From the NCBI RefSeq assembly GCF_028128615.1, contig NZ_AMDP01000022.1:62001-126000 (forward strand): DNA of 64,000 bases. The letters run 5' to 3'. Shown one piece after another: positions 43,702-53,973 of this stretch. The stretch is from Enterococcus sp. 5H (GTDB lineage Bacteria > Bacillota > Bacilli > Lactobacillales > Enterococcaceae). Position 1 is the stretch's first letter, and each line of letters opens with the position of its first letter. The position numbers and the translations under genes were made by a program. The notes under the pieces are model-generated. The model worked only from the letters and a program-made list of their open reading frames with translations, was not told the DNA's origin and searched no databases.

Positions 43702-45045
43702 GTGAAAGTAGTAATTATCGGAGGCTCACATGGAGGACTCCAAGCCGCAATGACACTAAAAAAATTGAATTCTAAGATTGAAGTCGTTTTGATTGAAAAA
43801 AGAGGTGAGCTTAGTTATATTTCGAGTGGGATTATCTTGAAAATGAATCACTTGATAGATGAACTAGATCAAGCAAGATATACTACTTTAGAACAACTAA
43901 TTTTCCAAGGAGTAGAAGTATTACTTAATACCGCCGTTACTAAAATAAACTCGGAGAAAAAAACAATCATCTGTGAAGAGTCCGATGAAAGAACCATTGA
44001 AGTTAATTACGATAAATTAATTTTAGCAACAGGCTCGAATCAATTCTCTACCAATATGACATTGCCAAGTGAAGATAAGGTTACTGTATTTAAAAGTTAT
44101 CCTAGTTCAGTGGCTGTTTTGGAAAAGCTAGAACAGGCTCAGACGATTTCAATTGTTGGTGGTGGTTATATTGGTGTGGAATTATGCGATGCGTTAAAGG
44201 ATAAAGGCAAAGAAATTCATTTAATTGAAAGTGCTGATTCTCTTTTATTCCGTTACGTAGGCAAAGAAATTTCTACAATAATCGAGAAAAAAATCGAAAA
44301 TGCTGGTATTCATCTTCATCTAAACGAAAGTGTCATCGGTTTTTCTGATATTGAAAACGAGCCATTTATAACAAAAACAACCAATGAAGAAATAAAAAAT
44401 GATTATGTAGTTGTTGCGGTAAATGCGCGTCCAGATACAACGTTAGTTAAGGATAGATTAGAGTTAAATGCTAATGGAACGATTCGAGTTGATGAGTATA
44501 TGCAGACAAGTGATCCGGATATTTTTGCTATAGGAGATGTGATTTCTTATCCTGTACACAATAGCTATCGTAAATCATTTATTCCCTTAGTTAATAATGT
44601 TGTACGAAGTGCGACGGTTGCAGCGATGAATATATTAGGACATTCGATGAAATATACGATGACCCAAAAAACGACAGCAACTAAAATTTTTGGCTGCTTT
44701 ATTGCTACAACTGGTTTAACAGAAGTAGAAGCCGTATTTGAAGGAATTGATGTAGAAAGTATTTTTTTAACATTACCATGTCAGTTGCCTTATCTCGAAT
44801 TGCAAGAAGAAGTGAGCATTAAACTGGTTTTTGAGAAAGGCAGTCATAAATTAATTGGCGGTCAATTGATGTCTGAAAAAGATATTACGCAATCGATCAA
44901 TACATTATCACTAGCAATTGATAAAGAAACCACTCTAGAAGAACTGGTGACAATGGATTTCTACTTTAATCCTGCAATTAATCAACCAATGGGGATTATT
45001 AGTCGTGCAGCATATGAATTTTTAATCCGAAAATATCAAGAATAG
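43702..45045 (+). CDS. Nox-family FAD-dependent oxidoreductase with Cys42 replaced
   Basis: The 447-residue flavoprotein of the NADH oxidase/CoA-disulfide reductase family has an N-terminal FAD motif VIIGGSHGGLQAA, NAD motif SIVGGGYIGVELC and second FAD motif IFAIGDVISY. Family members use a redox Cys at position 42 (SCG); here the aligned residues are SYISSG, so Ser replaces it. In NADH peroxidase/oxidase such a change alters peroxide handling, so this enzyme may release hydrogen peroxide or serve another acceptor. GTG 43702 is chosen because GAAGGGAG is ten bases upstream and the family starts with MKVVIIGG. Confidence 0.87.
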   Translation: MKVVIIGGSHGGLQAAMTLKKLNSKIEVVLIEKRGELSYISSGIILKMNHLIDELDQARYTTLEQLIFQGVEVLLNTAVTKINSEKKTIICEESDERTIEVNYDKLILATGSNQFSTNMTLPSEDKVTVFKSYPSSVAVLEKLEQAQTISIVGGGYIGVELCDALKDKGKEIHLIESADSLLFRYVGKEISTIIEKKIENAGIHLHLNESVIGFSDIENEPFITKTTNEEIKNDYVVVAVNARPDTTLVKDRLELNANGTIRVDEYMQTSDPDIFAIGDVISYPVHNSYRKSFIPLVNNVVRSATVAAMNILGHSMKYTMTQKTTATKIFGCFIATTGLTEVEAVFEGIDVESIFLTLPCQLPYLELQEEVSIKLVFEKGSHKLIGGQLMSEKDITQSINTLSLAIDKETTLEELVTMDFYFNPAINQPMGIISRAAYEFLIRKYQE

Positions 45046-45150
45046 ATTTTTAAGATCATATTCAGTATTATCTGCTTAATAAATGCAAATTACTACAACT
45101 TATGATTATTTAAGTTTATAATGAAATAAAAATTCTAGGAGGGATTGCCG

Positions 45151-45378
45151 ATGAAAGCAGAGGAGAAAAAGTTTTATGACTTTATTATGGATCGGACTAA
45201 AGCAGAACATCAAGAAGACATGAAACATTTGCTGGCAGAACTGATGGAAAGAAGAACAACGGATCAACTGGATAAAATGTATCTAATGAGTGTAGTTCCC
45301 AGAGCGCTTTCTTACTTAGATCCCGATGCGGTTAATGAAGTGAAGAAAGTAGTATCAGAATTTTCAGCAAAATTATAA
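45151..45378 (+). CDS. Small hypothetical protein
   Basis: The 75-residue, alpha-helical, charged protein (MKAEEKKFYDFIMDRTKAEH, LSYLDPDAVNEVKKVV) has no membrane segment or recognised motif. ATG 45151 is preceded by AGGAGGG at the expected distance. It lies 105 bases after the flavoprotein gene and a terminator follows. The family is unknown to me. Confidence 0.75.
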   Translation: MKAEEKKFYDFIMDRTKAEHQEDMKHLLAELMERRTTDQLDKMYLMSVVPRALSYLDPDAVNEVKKVVSEFSAKL

Positions 45379-45393
45379 ACGTGAGTGAACAAG

Positions 45394-45432
45394 AGACAAG
45401 CTGATTCATTTTGAATGAGTTTGTCTTTTTTT
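45394..45432 (+). terminator. Terminator after the small hypothetical gene
   Basis: AGACAA/TTGTCT with CTGATTC/GAATGAG (one mismatch) are followed by TTTTTTT. Confidence 0.75.
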
Positions 45433-45562
45433 GAGTGTAAAGTTCGTTACGACAATTTTGAAGACCTGTCGTAGAAATAGACAGAATTAGGCTTTTTCAT
45501 TTGTTATTGCGAAAAAAATTATGCTAAAGTAAATCAGTCATTAAAAAGATTGGGTGAGCAGG

Positions 45563-48229
45563 ATGAAACAGATAAAAAATACATTTAAATTATTCAAATT
45601 AGATTGGCAACGCATTTTTAAAAATCCAATCGCTACATTATTAATTATTGCACTGATGATAATTCCATCACTTTATGCGTGGTTTAATATTAAAGCTTTG
45701 TGGGACCCATATGCAAATACGGGTGAGCTGCCGATAGCAGTTTACAGTGATGACCAGCCAGTTTCCTTTCAAGGTGAAGAAGTGGCTATTGGAAAAGAAG
45801 TACTGGAAAATCTCCATGAAAATAAGCAGCTGGGCTGGAAATTTGTAGACTCAAAACAAGAGTTGGATAAAGGAGTAAAATCTGGTAAATACTATGCTGG
45901 AATCTATTTACCAAAAGATTTTTCTAAAGATTTATTGAGTTTTACCACAGGTGAAATTACAAAGCCTAAAATAGAGTATTCAATTAACGAAAAAATCAAT
46001 GCGATTGCGCCGAAAATTGCTGATAAGGGTGCTTCTTCGCTACAATCTCAAATTACAGAAGAGTTTATTAAAACAGCAAGTAGTACACTAGTCAGTGTTT
46101 TTAATGAGATTGGCTACAATTTGGACTCTAATTTAATCAGTATTACTAAGGTGAAGGATATGATTCTTTCTACAGACGATAATATTGCTGAAATTGATAA
46201 ATATACCCAAGAGGTAGTTGCCTTACATGGAAAAATGCCGGAACTAAAGGAAAAACTAGCAAAAGCGAATGAGTTTGTTGACTATTTACCTCGAGTTGAT
46301 GCTATGGGGGACAAATTAGTCGAGTTAAATGGAAAAATGCCAACAATTAAAGAACAAGCAAAAGTTATTTTAACCCTACAAGAAAAAATACCGGAAATTC
46401 AGAATGCTGGTAAACAATTAGCAATGATTGATGAAGATTTTGCTTCTGTGGAACAAACCATGAATGAAGGAATCAGCGAAGCAAAACAAGGACTAATAAT
46501 TATTCAAGGGGTTCAGACAGCGTTACCTGATATTCAGAAATTGGGAGATCAAGCAGACAGCTTGGCAAAAGCAACTTCTGAAGGTGCAACGAAACTACAA
46601 GAAGCACTTCCGGGAATTACCAGCAGTATGAAAGTAACGTTACAAGCCATCGGAACAATTAGCTCTAGTGTTGCTTCGGTTGTTGAACAACTCAGAAATA
46701 ATCAATTAACACCAGAAGAACGTGAAATGTTGAAACAGCAATTGTCAGATAGTCTAGGCCGTCAACAAGCTGTGATCCAACAACTAATCCAAACTTTAAC
46801 ACAAATTCAAGAAGCCGCAGGCAACCAAGAGTTACAGCCAACAATTGATAAATTAAATACCGTAAGCAATATGATTTCTGTATTAAAAAGTAAAGTAGAC
46901 AATCTAGATGTTAATGCGATTACTGATGCTGATTTAGAAGCAATTCAAAATGATGCCAATCAAATTGCAGCTTTTGCAGGAAGTATAGATGTAGATGCAG
47001 TTTCAGCGATGGTAAATGACATTTTAACAAAACTAATCAGCACTATCAGTACCGCTCAAGGACTGCTGAATCAAGCCAAACAAATTGATTTTGCCGCTTT
47101 ATTGAACGCAACTGAAGCAACAGTTGCCAATGCAATTGGCATTTTAGAAAAATATCAAGCAGAATTACCTGCGATTAAACAAGAAATCCATGATGCAAAT
47201 GTCTTATTGAACGGTCATATGGATACAATTGTAAATGGCATTAATAAAGGTGCAGAGCTATACAATAATGAATTGCCTATAGTTGAAGAAAAACTTGGAT
47301 TAGCTGCAGACTTTATCCAAAACGACTATCCGGGAATCAAAGAAAATATCACAACAACGTTAGATACTGTGAACGATAAAATGCCTGATTTAGAATCAGC
47401 TTTAAACAAAGCCAATGATTTAGTTCAAAATGACTGGCCAAATATCAAAACAGGGCTCCATAAGGCTGCTGATGCCATCAGGAAAGGTGAACAAGATGTT
47501 GACTTAGGAGAAGTGATTAAGCTGCTTAAACTGGACGCTAACGCCGAAAGTGACTTCTTTACAAAACCAGTTGAGATTTCAGAAAATCAAATTTATCCAA
47601 TTGCGAATAACGGATCTGCCAGTACACCGTTTTATACCGCTCTTTGTTTATGGGTAGGTGCAGTTCTATTTTCAAGTATTGCGACAACTGATTTTTATTT
47701 GGATGAAAAAGATCGCGGAAAATATTCAAAACGAGAGCAATTCTCTGCCCGTATGTTAACCTTCCTTGTGATGGGCTTAGCGCAAGCATTGATTGTTACC
47801 TTAGGAAATTATTTCTTATTAGGTGTGGACGTCAGACAGCCAGTTTATAGCGTGATATTTGCTCTATTAATTGCGTTAGTCTTTATGATGATGGTTTATG
47901 TACTAGTCGCACTGTTTGGGAATGTTGGGAAGGGAGCTGCAATTATTATTTTGGTTCTCTCCATCTCAGGAGGCGGCGGAAATTATCCGATTCAGGTTTC
48001 TGGAAAATTCTTCCAATTTATTAATCCGTTTTTACCATTTACACATGCGGTGAATTTATTAAGAGAATCTGCTGGTGGTATTTATTGGCCAAATGCATGG
48101 AAAGCCATTATTATTTTAACCAGTATCGGTGTTGTCTTCTGTGTGTTAGGGGTGTGGTTATATCCTTACATTGAAGAGAAGACCAAGAAACTAGCAAAAG
48201 TATCCCATGAAAGTCATATTTTCCATTAA
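45563..48229 (+). CDS. YhgE/Pip family membrane protein
   Basis: The 888-residue protein has one N-terminal TM ([20 protein letters not shown]), a long external region with coiled-coil and four-helix repeats (about 50-680; LPDIQ, MPDLES and [10 protein letters not shown]-type turns) and five C-terminal TM helices related to ABC-2 permeases. The family includes the lactococcal phage infection protein Pip and the type VII secretion component EsaA. No T7SS genes are nearby, so a phage-receptor or stress-linked transport role remains open. Of the in-frame starts GTG 45554 and ATG 45563, the latter is better spaced from GGGTGAG. Confidence 0.87.
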   Translation: MKQIKNTFKLFKLDWQRIFKNPIATLLIIALMIIPSLYAWFNIKALWDPYANTGELPIAVYSDDQPVSFQGEEVAIGKEVLENLHENKQLGWKFVDSKQELDKGVKSGKYYAGIYLPKDFSKDLLSFTTGEITKPKIEYSINEKINAIAPKIADKGASSLQSQITEEFIKTASSTLVSVFNEIGYNLDSNLISITKVKDMILSTDDNIAEIDKYTQEVVALHGKMPELKEKLAKANEFVDYLPRVDAMGDKLVELNGKMPTIKEQAKVILTLQEKIPEIQNAGKQLAMIDEDFASVEQTMNEGISEAKQGLIIIQGVQTALPDIQKLGDQADSLAKATSEGATKLQEALPGITSSMKVTLQAIGTISSSVASVVEQLRNNQLTPEEREMLKQQLSDSLGRQQAVIQQLIQTLTQIQEAAGNQELQPTIDKLNTVSNMISVLKSKVDNLDVNAITDADLEAIQNDANQIAAFAGSIDVDAVSAMVNDILTKLISTISTAQGLLNQAKQIDFAALLNATEATVANAIGILEKYQAELPAIKQEIHDANVLLNGHMDTIVNGINKGAELYNNELPIVEEKLGLAADFIQNDYPGIKENITTTLDTVNDKMPDLESALNKANDLVQNDWPNIKTGLHKAADAIRKGEQDVDLGEVIKLLKLDANAESDFFTKPVEISENQIYPIANNGSASTPFYTALCLWVGAVLFSSIATTDFYLDEKDRGKYSKREQFSARMLTFLVMGLAQALIVTLGNYFLLGVDVRQPVYSVIFALLIALVFMMMVYVLVALFGNVGKGAAIIILVLSISGGGGNYPIQVSGKFFQFINPFLPFTHAVNLLRESAGGIYWPNAWKAIIILTSIGVVFCVLGVWLYPYIEEKTKKLAKVSHESHIFH

Positions 48230-48246
48230 AAGTGGATTTTTTAAAG

Positions 48247-48284
48247 TGAGGTGAAGCGAATATTCGTTTTGCCTCATTTTTTAT
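48247..48284 (+). terminator. Terminator of the YhgE/Pip gene
   Basis: TGAGG/CCTCA and AAGCGAA/TTCGTTT arms (48247-48260 and 48263-48276) around TA are followed by TTTTTTA. Confidence 0.75.
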
Positions 48285-48447
48285 TGGAGGTTCAAGGTGT
48301 GCCTAACAAAAAAACAAAGGGAATCCCAGCAAAGAACTTGGGCTTTTCTAAACAATAAAAAGACGCTAAAAAAAGTAGCTTTTCTCTATACAAATAAGTA
48401 AAAAAATTTTATAGTGTTAAGATATGCTAAAAAAGGTGGGGAAAGTG

Positions 48448-49611
48448 ATGATAAATAGTTTGATAGAACAATTTGAAAAACGCCATAAAAAAAATTCAGA
48501 TATTCGAACAGCTTTTGGCATTTTTGCGGGGGTAATTGGTTTATTATCTAATCTACTGCTTTTTGTTGGTAAATTTTTAATTGGTCTTATTTCCGGAAGT
48601 GTTTCGATTATGGCAGATGCGATGAATAATTTATCGGATACGGTATCTTCTGTATTAACTTTAGTTGGTTTTTATATTTCTGGTAAGCCGGCAGATAAAG
48701 AGCATCCATATGGACATGAACGGTTTGAATACATTAGTGGTATGTTGGTCTCATTATTGATTACGTTTGTTGGGTTTCAGTTTTTTATGACGTCGATTGA
48801 TCGTGTTAAAGATCCGCAAAGTATCAAAGTTACGCCAATAATTTTGTTTGTGTTGCTATTATCTATTTTAATAAAAGTTTGGCAAGGTGTTTTTTATCAA
48901 CGTGTAGCTAAGAAGATTGATTCTAATACCTTGATTGCCACAGCAAAAGATAGCTTAAATGATGTTTATACTACAATTGCAGTTTTAGTCTCAGCGACGA
49001 TGGAAGGTCTTACTGGGCTTAAAATAGATGGGTTTGTTGGGTTACTGATAGCTTGTTATATTATTTTTAGCGGACTCAAATTAATTCGGGAATTCGTGAA
49101 TGAATTAATGGGACTTCGGCCGGACCAAGAAGCTATCGATGAAATGAAAAAATATTTATCTTCTGTACCTGATATTGTGGGGTATCATGACTTGCTAATT
49201 CATCAGTATGGGCCAAATAAAACATTTGCTTCAGTTCATATTGAGATAGATGATCGTTGGGATTTAATTCAGGCACATGAAACAATTGATGCAGTTGAAA
49301 AAGAATTCAAAGATCAATTAGGTGTCGATTTAGTTTGTCACATTGATCCAGTAAATTTATACGATCAAAAACAGCAATTCATTCATCAAGAATTGAAGAA
49401 GGTCATTAAATCCATTGATAATGAGCTGAAAGCTCATGACATTCGTTTAGTTGACCATGGAGGAAAGCCTCGTATCTTATTTGATTTAGTTGTACCTAAT
49501 CATTTTAAAGTAACCGATCAGGAATTGAAAATTAGGATTCAGGATCAAGTATATAGAAATATTGGCGATTATACCGTAGAAGTAACTTTTGATCACAACT
49601 ATTTGCTCTAA
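48448..49611 (+). CDS. Cation diffusion facilitator family transporter
   Basis: The 387-residue CDF antiporter exports divalent metal ions. Six TM helices occupy about 18-205. Metal ligands are in SIMADAMNNLSDTVSSV and PYGHERFEYISGM (TM2), and DSLNDVYTT (TM5), followed by a cytoplasmic C-terminal dimerisation domain with HIEIDDRW. The extra C-terminal part, about 100 residues beyond FieF, is typical of the MMT1-like enterococcal proteins. Substrate (Zn, Mn or Fe) is not decided. ATG 48448 follows AAAGGTGGGG; an upstream in-frame ATG at 48424 precedes the binding site. Confidence 0.9.
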   Translation: MINSLIEQFEKRHKKNSDIRTAFGIFAGVIGLLSNLLLFVGKFLIGLISGSVSIMADAMNNLSDTVSSVLTLVGFYISGKPADKEHPYGHERFEYISGMLVSLLITFVGFQFFMTSIDRVKDPQSIKVTPIILFVLLLSILIKVWQGVFYQRVAKKIDSNTLIATAKDSLNDVYTTIAVLVSATMEGLTGLKIDGFVGLLIACYIIFSGLKLIREFVNELMGLRPDQEAIDEMKKYLSSVPDIVGYHDLLIHQYGPNKTFASVHIEIDDRWDLIQAHETIDAVEKEFKDQLGVDLVCHIDPVNLYDQKQQFIHQELKKVIKSIDNELKAHDIRLVDHGGKPRILFDLVVPNHFKVTDQELKIRIQDQVYRNIGDYTVEVTFDHNYLL

Positions 49612-49757
49612 ATATAAATAAAATAATATGAAAAAAAGAACTTAGTGTAAGTTTTTCTCAAAAAATGTATAAAAATATTTGTTTTTATAAAAAAAATGAA
49701 AAAACGAAATCCTATAACATGTTAATATAAGATATAGTGTTAGGAGGAATTGGGAAA

Positions 49758-50087
49758 ATGGGTTTACACATGTTATTTATTCTATATTTTTTAGTTATTG
49801 TGATCGTTGTTTTGGCATTGGTTATTGTCAGAGATAAACAGTTTTTACAAAATATGTGGAGTAAAAAAGAAGTACAGCAAGAAGAAATCACTGATTTAAA
49901 ATTAGAACGGGTTCGTTTGAAACATATAATAAAGATGCAAGACGAAACAATTTCGCATATGCTGACCACGAATGTTCAGCAATTCAAACAACTGGAGCAA
50001 CCAAAGAACCAGGCGCAACATGAACTAGTTGGTAATGAATGGCACTTGGATGATTATGAAAGTTTAAATCGCGAATATTTTCAATAG
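49758..50087 (+). CDS. Small single-pass membrane protein
   Basis: The 109-residue protein has an N-terminal TM helix (about 4-25, LHMLFILYFLVIVIVVLALVIV), a coiled-coil segment (about 30-70) and a polar tail. No family recognised. AGGAGG at 49742-49747 is ten bases before ATG 49758. It is monocistronic: AT-rich sequence precedes it and a terminator follows. Confidence 0.72.
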   Translation: MGLHMLFILYFLVIVIVVLALVIVRDKQFLQNMWSKKEVQQEEITDLKLERVRLKHIIKMQDETISHMLTTNVQQFKQLEQPKNQAQHELVGNEWHLDDYESLNREYFQ

Positions 50088-50090
50088 AAA

Positions 50091-50162
50091 AAAAGACCAA
50101 TAAATAGAAGGATGTTCTCCCAAAATAACAAAGGAGCGACTTTTATTAGGTCTTTTTTTTTT
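50091..50162 (+). terminator. Terminator after the small membrane protein gene
   Basis: AAAGACCAATAAA (50092) pairs with TTTATTAGGTCTTT (50142) with one bulge. An inner TTCTCC/GGAG stem and a run of eight T follow the usual layout. The loop is long (about 37 bases). Confidence 0.65.
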
Positions 50163-50356
50163 CTTAATCAATTTCAAAACAACCTTTTTTTACTTTACTA
50201 TTTATTTTATGAAGAAATAGCCGTTGATGTTATTAAAAAGCGAAATATTTTTTTTGATTAACGAACCTTGATAAAATGAAGATAATGAATAAGTTAGAAA
50301 AATTAATAAACAGCTAAGAACGAATAAATATTTTAATAATTTATGCAGAAAAATGT

Positions 50357-50385
50357 TTGACATTCAACATCTAAAGGCGTAGCAT
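50357..50385 (+). promoter_or_regulatory. Candidate promoter of kimA
   Basis: A consensus TTGACA (50357-50362) and TAGCAT (50380-50385) are 17 bases apart. About 100 bases of leader precede the GTG start; I found no c-di-AMP (ydaO) riboswitch signature in it. Confidence 0.55.
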
Positions 50386-50486
50386 ATGTGATTGTTTGCG
50401 GAAAAAAAGAGAGTGGCCGACTATATATTTTATATGTAACTGAAAATAAAAAGGTCTTATTATCAGATTGAAGGAGTGAAGAAAGA

Positions 50487-52310
50487 GTGGATTATTTAAA
50501 ACGATTATTTATTGGAAAACCGCTAAAATCGACTGAAAATGATGAACATAAATTAAGTCGATTTGCAGCGCTTGCGTTACTGTCTTCAGATGCGTTATCA
50601 TCTATTGCTTATGGCACAGAGCAGATCGTTGTTGTGTTGGTCACTTTATCTGCTGCTGCTATTTGGTATTCATTGCCGATTGCTGCTTTTGTTATTATTT
50701 TACTTATTTCATTGACGTTATCTTATCGGCAAATCATTCATGCATATCCTCATGGCGGCGGGGCTTACGTTGTTAGCAGTGAAAATTTAGGGAAAAATGC
50801 TGGACTAATCGCTGGTGGTTCGTTACTTGTTGACTACATGTTAACAGTGGCGGTCTCAGTGTCTGCTGGTGCGGAAGCAATTATTTCTGCTGTACCGTCT
50901 TTATACGAGCATCAAGTGGCAATTTCTATCGGTATTGTCTTGTTGATTATGTTGATGAACCTGCGTGGTTTGAGAGAATCCGCTAATTTTTTGATGTTTC
51001 CTGTGTATTGTTTTATTGCAGTGATTACATTATTGATTGTAACAGGTTTGTTTAAAATTATGACCGGTGCAGCACCTTTACATGCTACGGCTATTCCAGG
51101 AACTGTTGTGCCGGGAATTACGATTGCATTGATTTTACGGGCATTTTCATCAGGTTCTTCTTCGTTAACAGGAGTTGAAGCGATTAGTAATGCCGTTCCA
51201 TTTTTCAAAAAACCTAGAGCAAAAAATGCTGCTGGGACACTGGCATTGATGGCGACTATTTTAGGGTTCTTTTTTGTAGGAATTACGTTTATCAACTACT
51301 GGTATGGTATTGTTCCACAAGAAGAAGTAACTGTTCTAGCTCAAATTGGTAAAGCAGTCTTTGGACAAAATATTCTCTATTATATTTTACAGTTTGCTAC
51401 GGCTTTGATTTTGGCTGTAGCGGCGAATACTGGTTTTTCAGCTTTTCCAGTTTTAGCCTATAATTTGGCGAAAGATAAGTTTATGCCTCATATGTATATG
51501 GATCGTGGCGATCGCTTAGGCTATTCTAATGGCATATTGACCTTAGCAGCCGGATCAGTCGTATTGCTGTTAATCTTTCAAGGTTCAACAGCACGTTTAA
51601 TTCCACTTTATTCAATTGGTGTATTTATTCCATTTGCTTTGTCTCAGACAGGGATGGTCATCAAGTGGCGTAAAGAAACGAAAAAATGGTTATCAAAATC
51701 GGTCGCTAATATTGTTGGTGCCTGCATTTCTTACGCGATTATCGTTATTTTGTTTATCTATCGTTTAGGTGACATCTGGCCATTTTTCATTATTATGCCT
51801 GTGTTGTTATTTGTTTTTTATAGTATTCATACTCATTATAAAAATGTTGCTGAACAATTACGGATTGAAGAAGCTGTGATGCAGCAAGACTTTGCTGGTA
51901 ATACAGTTATTGTTTTAGTGGGAAATGCTACTCAAGCAAACGTAGGAGCAGTGAATTATGCTCGTTCAATCGGGGATTATGTGATTGCAATGCATGTATC
52001 AATGGATGAAGATGTTAAAAAGGAAAAAGAAATCGAAGCGGCGTTTAAAAAACATTTTCCAGATGTACGTTTTTCTGTTATCCATTCTTCATATCGCTCA
52101 ATTACAAATCCAATTTTACGTTATGTAGATCTTATGAGTAAAAATTCAGCAAAACGCAATTATACAACTACAGTGCTAATTCCACAGTTTGTGCCGAATA
52201 AACGTTGGCAAAATATTTTGCATAATCAGACAAGTTTACGCTTGCGTTTACGTTTATCTTGGCGGGAAAATATTGTCGTTGCCACTTACAGTTATCACTT
52301 AAAGAAATAG
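50487..52310 (+). CDS. kimA: KimA-type high-affinity potassium importer (APC superfamily)
   Basis: The 607-residue protein has about 12 TM helices and a cytoplasmic C-terminal domain (about 460-607). It matches Bacillus KimA closely in length and in blocks LLSSDALSSIAYGTEQI, YRQIIHAYPHGGGAYVV, FSSGSSSLTGVEAISNA and the end LRVRLSWRENIVVATYSYH-type sequence (here RLRLSWRENIVVAT). KimA is a proton-coupled K+ symporter inhibited by c-di-AMP. It starts at GTG, preceded by AAGGAG. It converges on opuC with a shared terminator; both neighbours deal with osmotic balance. Confidence 0.9.
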   Translation: MDYLKRLFIGKPLKSTENDEHKLSRFAALALLSSDALSSIAYGTEQIVVVLVTLSAAAIWYSLPIAAFVIILLISLTLSYRQIIHAYPHGGGAYVVSSENLGKNAGLIAGGSLLVDYMLTVAVSVSAGAEAIISAVPSLYEHQVAISIGIVLLIMLMNLRGLRESANFLMFPVYCFIAVITLLIVTGLFKIMTGAAPLHATAIPGTVVPGITIALILRAFSSGSSSLTGVEAISNAVPFFKKPRAKNAAGTLALMATILGFFFVGITFINYWYGIVPQEEVTVLAQIGKAVFGQNILYYILQFATALILAVAANTGFSAFPVLAYNLAKDKFMPHMYMDRGDRLGYSNGILTLAAGSVVLLLIFQGSTARLIPLYSIGVFIPFALSQTGMVIKWRKETKKWLSKSVANIVGACISYAIIVILFIYRLGDIWPFFIIMPVLLFVFYSIHTHYKNVAEQLRIEEAVMQQDFAGNTVIVLVGNATQANVGAVNYARSIGDYVIAMHVSMDEDVKKEKEIEAAFKKHFPDVRFSVIHSSYRSITNPILRYVDLMSKNSAKRNYTTTVLIPQFVPNKRWQNILHNQTSLRLRLRLSWRENIVVATYSYHLKK

Positions 52311-52314
52311 ACAA

Positions 52315-52368
52315 AAATATGCAGCTGGAACTTAGGAAATTTTCCTTTGTTCTAGCTGCATTTCTATT
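52315..52368. terminator. Bidirectional terminator between kimA and opuCD
   Basis: Arms ATGCAGCT/AGCTGCAT with inner GAAC/GTTC and AGGAAA/TTTCCT stems form one long hairpin. T-rich tails lie on both sides (TTTCTATTT on plus, ATATTTTTG on minus). Confidence 0.8.
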
Positions 52369-52372
52369 TAAA

Positions 52373-53041
52373 TTAAGAATGTTTACTCGCTGGATCTAAC
52401 CGACGTTCAATCATGCCCAGAACCCAGTCAGTAATAATCGCCATTAGAGCGGTTGGTAAAGCACCGACAAGGATAATCGCAGTTCCATTGGTGGCATTAG
52501 TTCCACGGATAATAATATCTCCTAAACCACCAGCACCAACGAAAGCTCCAATCGCTGTTATCCCGATAGCAACAACTAAGGCATTACGAATCCCAGCCAT
52601 AATAACTGATACAGAAAGTGGTAATTCCACCATATAAAGACGTTGCCATTTCGTCATCCCCATACCTTTTCCAACATCCAAGATATTTCTATCCACTTGA
52701 ATCATGCCAGTATACGTATTTTTGATAATCGGTAAAAGGGAATACAAAAACACCGTTACAATAACTGTATTAACACCTAAACCAAGTCCTAGCATTAAAA
52801 TAGATAACATTGCAAGCGAAGGAACAGTTTGAATTAAGTTAGCTATGCTGATAATCCAGCCAGCCATTTTTCTTCTACGAGCGATAAAAACCCCGATTGG
52901 AATTCCGACGATAGAGGCAAATAATACACCATAAATTGAAATTAAAAAATGCTGTACAAACTGACTTAAAACATAGCTGCCGTTTTGGTCAAAGTAATAG
53001 AAAAATTGTTGCAGTAAATTCATGTCCTGTAAATTCTGCAT
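52373..53041 (-). CDS. opuCD: Osmoprotectant ABC transporter permease OpuCD
   Basis: The 222-residue permease has the OpuCB/OpuCD five-to-six-helix fold and the EAA-like loop in DVGKGMGMTKWQRLYMVELP. It works with OpuCB, OpuCA and the lipoprotein OpuCC to import carnitine, choline or glycine betaine. It is the last gene of the minus-strand operon; its ATG overlaps the opuCC stop by one base behind GGAGGTGGG. Confidence 0.93.
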   Translation of the reverse strand: MQNLQDMNLLQQFFYYFDQNGSYVLSQFVQHFLISIYGVLFASIVGIPIGVFIARRRKMAGWIISIANLIQTVPSLAMLSILMLGLGLGVNTVIVTVFLYSLLPIIKNTYTGMIQVDRNILDVGKGMGMTKWQRLYMVELPLSVSVIMAGIRNALVVAIGITAIGAFVGAGGLGDIIIRGTNATNGTAIILVGALPTALMAIITDWVLGMIERRLDPASKHS

Positions 53042-53973
53042 TATTTCCCACCTCCTTCAGATTCGAAGTAATGGTGTTCTTTTAAGAAATTCTCAGCAAC
53101 GGTTTCAGGTTCCATTAAATCGTTGTCTGCTTGATAATTTAATTTTTGCATGGTCTCAGTAGAAATCGTTCCAGATAATTTTCCAATGATTTCATTTAGT
53201 TCAGGATGTTCTTTTAGCACCGCATCTGTTGCAACTGCTGATGCATCATATGGAGGGAAGTAGTGCAAGTCATCTTCTAAAATAACTAAATCATAACTTC
53301 TGATTCGTCCATCAGTCGAATAGCCCAGAACAACGTCCATTTTATTAGCTGCAACTGCATCGTAAACTAATCCAATCTGCATTGGGAAAACGCGTTTAAA
53401 GTCAAAGCCGTAAGCCTCTGTAAAACCTTTGTAGCCATCACCTTTACGATCAATCCACGAAGTATCTACACCAGCAGTCAATTGATCGGCGACGCTTTTC
53501 ATATCGCTAATTGTTTTTAAATTATATTTTTCTGCTGTTTCTTTGGTCACCATAAACGCATAGGTATTGGCGAAACCATAAGATTTAAACCATTTTTGCT
53601 GAAACCGTTCTTCAAATTCTGTTTTGACTTTATCAAAAGCTTTTTCAGGCTCTTTAATTGGTTCTAAGTTTAATGTTGTTGTTAAATCTGTACCAGTATA
53701 ACGAGCTGCTGAAATTTGCGCATCACCATTAATCATCGCTTGGTGGTTGATTGTGGTTGTCGCTAAATTATTGATAATTGTTGTTTTTTCATCGGTATAG
53801 TGTTCAATCATTCCAGCAACCAAACTCGCCAAAATTTGCGCTTCTGATGTAATTCCACCAGTTATAGCAATGGTAGAATCATCAGCATTGGAAGATAAAC
53901 CAGGTAAAGAACAACCGGATAATAATAGTATACTGCTAAACGTTACAAGTAATAACTTAAGTTTCTTTTTCAT
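53041..53973 (-). CDS. opuCC: Osmoprotectant-binding lipoprotein OpuCC
   Basis: The 310-residue substrate-binding protein has a lipoprotein signal (about 1-20, lipobox LLLSGC with Cys21) and an OpuAC/ProX-type domain. TAGVDTSWIDRKGDGYKG and LVYDAVAANKMDVVLGYSTDGRI match quaternary-amine binders. It captures betaine-type osmolytes outside the cell. Its TAA and the next ATG overlap, as do its ATG and the upstream stop, so the four genes are tightly coupled. Confidence 0.93.
   Translation of the reverse strand: MKKKLKLLLVTFSSILLLSGCSLPGLSSNADDSTIAITGGITSEAQILASLVAGMIEHYTDEKTTIINNLATTTINHQAMINGDAQISAARYTGTDLTTTLNLEPIKEPEKAFDKVKTEFEERFQQKWFKSYGFANTYAFMVTKETAEKYNLKTISDMKSVADQLTAGVDTSWIDRKGDGYKGFTEAYGFDFKRVFPMQIGLVYDAVAANKMDVVLGYSTDGRIRSYDLVILEDDLHYFPPYDASAVATDAVLKEHPELNEIIGKLSGTISTETMQKLNYQADNDLMEPETVAENFLKEHHYFESEGGGK

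Noticed and set aside
45563-48229. Type VII secretion EsaA as part of a T7SS locus
   Set aside because: No EsxA, EssC or other T7SS genes are adjacent; only the broader YhgE/Pip family can be stated.
50162-50486. Possible c-di-AMP (ydaO) riboswitch before kimA, as found in Bacillus
   Set aside because: The conserved ydaO blocks are not visible in this AT-rich leader; only a promoter is supported.
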